43,947 bases of DNA from CAYZXU01 sp964482535 (GTDB taxonomy: Bacteria > Desulfobacterota > Desulfobacteria > Desulfobacterales > BuS5): NCBI GenBank assembly GCA_964482535.1, contig CAYZXU010000004.1, forward strand, positions 1-43,947, written 5' to 3'. Below are positions 41,098-43,947 of the stretch, piece after piece (position 1 is the stretch's first letter; every line of letters starts with the position of its first letter). Position numbers and translations under genes: made by a program. Under the pieces are notes generated by a model. That model was not told where the DNA came from. It worked only from the letters and a program-made list of their open reading frames with translations, and made no database searches.

Positions 41098-42807
41098 TCA
41101 GTTCTCCTCCATTCTTATTATTTTAAATGTTTCAACAGGTTCTGCCTTGCCCTTTATTTTTTTAGGACCAAGTGCTTCAACTTTTATTTCGTCTCTGAGG
41201 TGATCATAAACGGTTTTACTTATAATAACCTCTCCTGGACCGGCCAGACTGCTTAATCTTGAAGCGACATTAACGCTGTCTCCTATTACTGTATATTCCA
41301 TTTTTTGCTGGGATCCTATATTTCCGGAAACAACAATCCCTGAATTAACTCCTATCCCAATTTTAGAAAGAAGACTGTTTTTTTTATTACTCTCAAATCT
41401 TTTTTGCAGAGCAATTGTTGCCATCATGGCTCTTTTAGCATGATCTTTTTGAAAAACCGGTATTCCGAATACTCCCAAAACAGCATCTCCTATAAACTTG
41501 TCAACATACCCTCCGAAATATAGTATTGTATTGGTAGCTATTTCAAAATATTCATTAAGATTTTCAACGACCTCTTCAGGTTCCTTTGTTTCAGCATATG
41601 CTGTAAAACCCCTTACGTCTGTGAAAATTATTGTGGCTTCATTTTTGACACCTTTAAGCCACTCGCTTTCAGGGTTTGAAATTATCATTTGCAGGATGTC
41701 AGAGCCGATATACTTTCCAAAAGACTCCTTCATTAAGGCATTCATGTTTAATTCATCACTCATCTTATTAAATGCCAGGCCAAGAGTTCCAAATTCATCC
41801 TTTCTATTTATTTTTACTTTATGTTTATAATTCCCTTTGCCTATTTCCTGTATGGCAATTAACAGCTCGGAAAACGGATTTGAAAACCAGAGCCCTATTA
41901 GTATTGCAATTCCAATGCCAACTGCAATAATAAACAAAGCCTTTATAATTATCAGGTCTCTGTCTTTTTTAATTGCCCTTTCAATAAAGTCAATTGATAC
42001 TCCAACATGCACTTCACCAAGTTCTTTTCCTTTAAAAACAACAGGTTGTATTAAATTTAGGATTTTTTCGCCGGTTGGTAGCGTACAGTTAAAATATGTA
42101 ACCTTTTTTTCGTGTTTTACGTTGCTCTTAACATAATTATTTTCCAGGGCGCTGCCGATCTTATTTAAATCAGTATGCGCCATTATTATTTTGTCATTGT
42201 TCAAAATAAGAGCGTAGAAAATTCCCTCAACATCTGAAGCTTCTTTAATTAGTGTATTGAGTCTTAAAATATTATTTTCAAGAAGCGGAACGCTTGAATT
42301 ATTTACAAAATAGTTTAAACTTATTTTTCCGATTTTAACAGTCTGCATGTATAGACTTTTTTTTTGCCTGCTAAGATTTGTATAGCTTGACAAAAATATT
42401 ATCAGAATAATAAGAAATGTGGCTGCAATAGACAACTGCATCCAGATCGGCAGACCAGGATTTGGCAGTTTTTCATAAAATGTTCCCCGCTTTTCAGTTA
42501 TAAGTTCTTTTATGTTATCTTTTAAAGAAGTTACATTTATTTTATAGCTTTCGTTTATCGTTTTTACAATTTTTTCTTCAGAAGCATAACCAAGGTTAAC
42601 TATTACCTGCCCCAGCCGTACCAGCCTGCCGGCATTGTACAGCGTTTCTTTTTGCACAGTAAGAGCTTCCTGGAGCTGATTTTCAGTTATAATGCCTTTA
42701 TCTTTTAAAATTTGTCCAATGAGTTTGTCATAAATATAGGAATGCTTTAAGAATTTTCTTTTAATTTTATAAAAATTTTTTTTTATAAAGTTTGCGATAA
42801 ATTTCAT
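41098..42807 (-). CDS. Membrane adenylate cyclase with MshEN-like N-terminus
   Basis: A 569-residue signalling protein. Residues 28-94 hold two MshEN-like motifs (IGQILKDKGIITENQLQEAL and LGQVIVNLGYASEEKI), a module that binds cyclic di-GMP in type II/IV secretion ATPases. A membrane helix (about 122-142), an extracytoplasmic sensor region (about 145-285), a second helix (285-308) and HAMP (308-360) follow. The class III cyclase domain has metal residues Asp397 and Asp441, adenine-selecting Lys437 and Thr506, and Asn513/Arg517. The Lys/Thr pair matches cyanobacterial adenylate cyclases. First gene of a three-gene operon. Confidence 0.85.
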   Translation of the reverse strand: MKFIANFIKKNFYKIKRKFLKHSYIYDKLIGQILKDKGIITENQLQEALTVQKETLYNAGRLVRLGQVIVNLGYASEEKIVKTINESYKINVTSLKDNIKELITEKRGTFYEKLPNPGLPIWMQLSIAATFLIILIIFLSSYTNLSRQKKSLYMQTVKIGKISLNYFVNNSSVPLLENNILRLNTLIKEASDVEGIFYALILNNDKIIMAHTDLNKIGSALENNYVKSNVKHEKKVTYFNCTLPTGEKILNLIQPVVFKGKELGEVHVGVSIDFIERAIKKDRDLIIIKALFIIAVGIGIAILIGLWFSNPFSELLIAIQEIGKGNYKHKVKINRKDEFGTLGLAFNKMSDELNMNALMKESFGKYIGSDILQMIISNPESEWLKGVKNEATIIFTDVRGFTAYAETKEPEEVVENLNEYFEIATNTILYFGGYVDKFIGDAVLGVFGIPVFQKDHAKRAMMATIALQKRFESNKKNSLLSKIGIGVNSGIVVSGNIGSQQKMEYTVIGDSVNVASRLSSLAGPGEVIISKTVYDHLRDEIKVEALGPKKIKGKAEPVETFKIIRMEEN

Positions 42808-43022
42808 AACCAGTCCTTAAGGGCAGGAAACATATATTTTGATACATTTGAAAAACCGTAAAATGGCATATCAAGGCTGACAGCAGGCATGATCTTTTTT
42901 TAAGGCAGCTTGATCTTTTTTTAAAATTAGGCGATAAAAGCTTAATGTTCAACCCATTTTTAAAATGAGACCTTTGCTGCAAAATCTGTTTTTATAATTT
43001 TTAGTTCCACTAATATTGATAT

Positions 43023-43793
43023 ATGACACAACAAAAATCAATAAAAAAGCTTTCAAAATTTTTATCCTATGTTCTTGGCAGAAATCCATATGAATTCGGC
43101 ATAGTTTTGGATGATGACGGTTTTGTTAAAATAAAAGAATTGATTAAGGCTGTTTGCGAAGAAAAAGAATGGAAGTATGTGCAAAAAAAACATATAAATG
43201 AAATTATTTATACCCTGCCCAGTCCTTTAATTGAAGTCAAAGAGGATAAAATACGTTCAATTAATCGTGATAAATTTTCAAAATTTTTTGACAATAAAAA
43301 ATCCCCCAAACTTTTATATGCATGTGTAAGGTCAAAGGCCCATGCCTTTGTGCTTGAAAATGGAATAACACCTTCAAAATACAGGGATATTATAATGTCA
43401 TCGGATCTAAATATGGCTGTTAGAATAGGAAAAAGGATCGATGCTTCACCTGTTCTTTTAACAATTATTGTGGAAAAAGCGGTTAATAAAGGAGTCCTGT
43501 TCAAGCAGGCTGGAGAAACAATTTTTCTGGCTGAAAATATTCCCGTGGGCTGTTTTACGGGACCTCCCCTGCCTAAAAAAAAAGAGGAACATGTAAAATT
43601 AAATATTCCAAAAGAACAAAAAACTGCCGAGCCTTCAGGCGGTTTTTTTATGGATTTGTCCATAGATAAGGAAAAAATAGATAGGGAAAAAAAGAAAAAG
43701 TTTCAACTTAAAAAGAAAAAAAACAATATGACTCGAAGACAGCAAAAGAAAAGTGCCAGGCAGCGTAAGCAGCAGATGTGGGATAAATATTGA
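43023..43793 (+). CDS. KptA/Tpt1-like RNA 2'-phosphotransferase homologue
   Basis: A 256-residue protein resembling KptA/Tpt1, which removes an internal RNA 2'-phosphate using NAD. The first part matches (KKLSKFLSYVL, then FGIVLDDDGFVKIKELI). The second resembles the ART-like fold (LENGI, AVRIGKR, VLLTIIVEK). Key residues are altered: the usual Arg-His pair after SYVL reads GRNP (19-22), the LYHGT element reads LYACV (98-102), and the QHVHLS element is RDIIMSS. A basic tail of about 75 residues (185-256) is added. It may be a non-canonical or non-catalytic RNA-binding homologue. It precedes a tRNA-Lys gene by 80 nt. Confidence 0.7.
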   Translation: MTQQKSIKKLSKFLSYVLGRNPYEFGIVLDDDGFVKIKELIKAVCEEKEWKYVQKKHINEIIYTLPSPLIEVKEDKIRSINRDKFSKFFDNKKSPKLLYACVRSKAHAFVLENGITPSKYRDIIMSSDLNMAVRIGKRIDASPVLLTIIVEKAVNKGVLFKQAGETIFLAENIPVGCFTGPPLPKKKEEHVKLNIPKEQKTAEPSGGFFMDLSIDKEKIDREKKKKFQLKKKKNNMTRRQQKKSARQRKQQMWDKY

Positions 43794-43809
43794 TCTTAAA
43801 AAAATCAAA

Positions 43810-43840
43810 TTGACAAGATAGATAATAGTTGGTATATAAT
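43810..43840 (+). promoter_or_regulatory. tRNA-Lys promoter
   Basis: TTGACA (43810-43815) with TATATA 17 nt downstream (43833-43838) or TATAAT 19 nt downstream (43835-43840) gives a strong consensus promoter about 35 nt before the tRNA. Confidence 0.65.
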
Positions 43841-43873
43841 TTTTTTTTAAAGATTAAAATTAAAAAATTTAGC

Positions 43874-43947
43874 GGGCCGTTAGCTCAACTAGGCAGAGCA
43901 CCTGACTCTTAATCAGTAGGTTGAAGGTTCGATTCCTTCACGGCCCA
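43874..43947 (+). tRNA. tRNA-Lys (anticodon CTT)
   Basis: The acceptor stem GGGCCGT pairs with ACGGCCC. The D-stem GCTC pairs with GAGC. The anticodon loop CTCTTAA gives anticodon CTT, and the T-arm is GAAGG-TTCGATT-CCTTC. The discriminator A is the last base of the window, so any encoded CCA lies outside. The outermost anticodon-stem pair is a C-T mismatch. Confidence 0.95.

Noticed and set aside
42891..42924. 13-bp direct repeat GATCTTTTTTTAA (two copies)
   Set aside because: Short, T-rich and only two copies; likely chance in an AT-rich promoter region, with no sign of a mobile-element end.
1..43947. CRISPR array, prophage, transposon or defence island
   Set aside because: No spaced direct repeats, transposase, integrase or phage gene was seen; gene content is that of a core chromosome.

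Overview
The window reads as a chromosomal segment of a strictly anaerobic, sulfate-reducing deltaproteobacterium, most likely a member of the Desulfobacterales. The basis is an intact dsrA-dsrB-dsrD-dsrN cluster for dissimilatory sulfite reduction, a periplasmic four-heme class III cytochrome c, a CooC-type nickel-insertion ATPase and a RACo-like corrinoid activator (both associated with CODH/acetyl-CoA chemistry), and an AT-rich base composition. The genus cannot be fixed from this sequence. No insertion sequence, phage gene, integrase or CRISPR array was seen. Nearly all of the window is core-genome-like coding sequence.

Layout. 0-5.6 kb: cooC, a metallo-beta-lactamase (MBL) fold hydrolase, a small conserved protein and a sirtuin run forward. 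A convergent PilZ protein follows, and then a RACo-like ASKHA protein that lacks its usual N-terminal [2Fe-2S] domain. 5.6-9.7 kb: a forward run of hydroxyacyl-CoA dehydrogenase, moaE-like, moaC, the MltA lipoprotein, tatA/B and tatC, tightly packed and often overlapping. 9.7-15.5 kb: cytochrome c3 faces the dsr operon across a shared bidirectional hairpin. The dsr operon runs on the minus strand with an unusual leader, and behind its promoter lies a TPR gene with a palindromic operator-like site. 15.7-21.4 kb: dapA, a YkgJ-type cysteine-cluster protein, a J-domain/receiver fusion, a GlcD-like FAD oxidase and a divergent dnaA.

21.4-22.2 kb is an 851-bp very AT-rich gap upstream of dnaA. It is the only long stretch without a gene and a possible origin region. 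22.2-27.9 kb: apbE, an MFS transporter, der (with a repeat-encoded lysine-rich tail), rarA and a flavodoxin run forward. A YacP-like NYN protein converges on them at 27.9-28.5 kb. 28.6-38.2 kb: a long forward series holds recJ, a conserved hypothetical gene, a second MBL hydrolase, and an Mla/MCE-type lipid-transport set. That set comprises a permease, a degenerate ATPase-like subunit, an MlaD-like protein and a lipoprotein. An LsrF-like aldolase and an aldolase/short-chain dehydrogenase fusion end the series. 38.2-42.8 kb: minus-strand genes include a compact three-gene operon of a membrane adenylate cyclase, a LysM/polysaccharide-deacetylase-like lipoprotein and a LysM/TPR lipoprotein. The window ends with a KptA-like gene and a tRNA-Lys(CTT).

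The dsr genes plus cytochrome c3 form the respiratory core. CooC and the RACo-like protein point to carbon flow through the Wood-Ljungdahl pathway. The parts most worth a second look are proteins that keep a recognisable fold but have lost family-defining catalytic residues: the ABC ATPase-like subunit, the deacetylase-like lipoprotein, the KptA-like protein and the DNA-recognition motif of DnaA. The signalling/envelope operon at 38.9-42.8 kb and the J-domain/receiver fusion are also notable.
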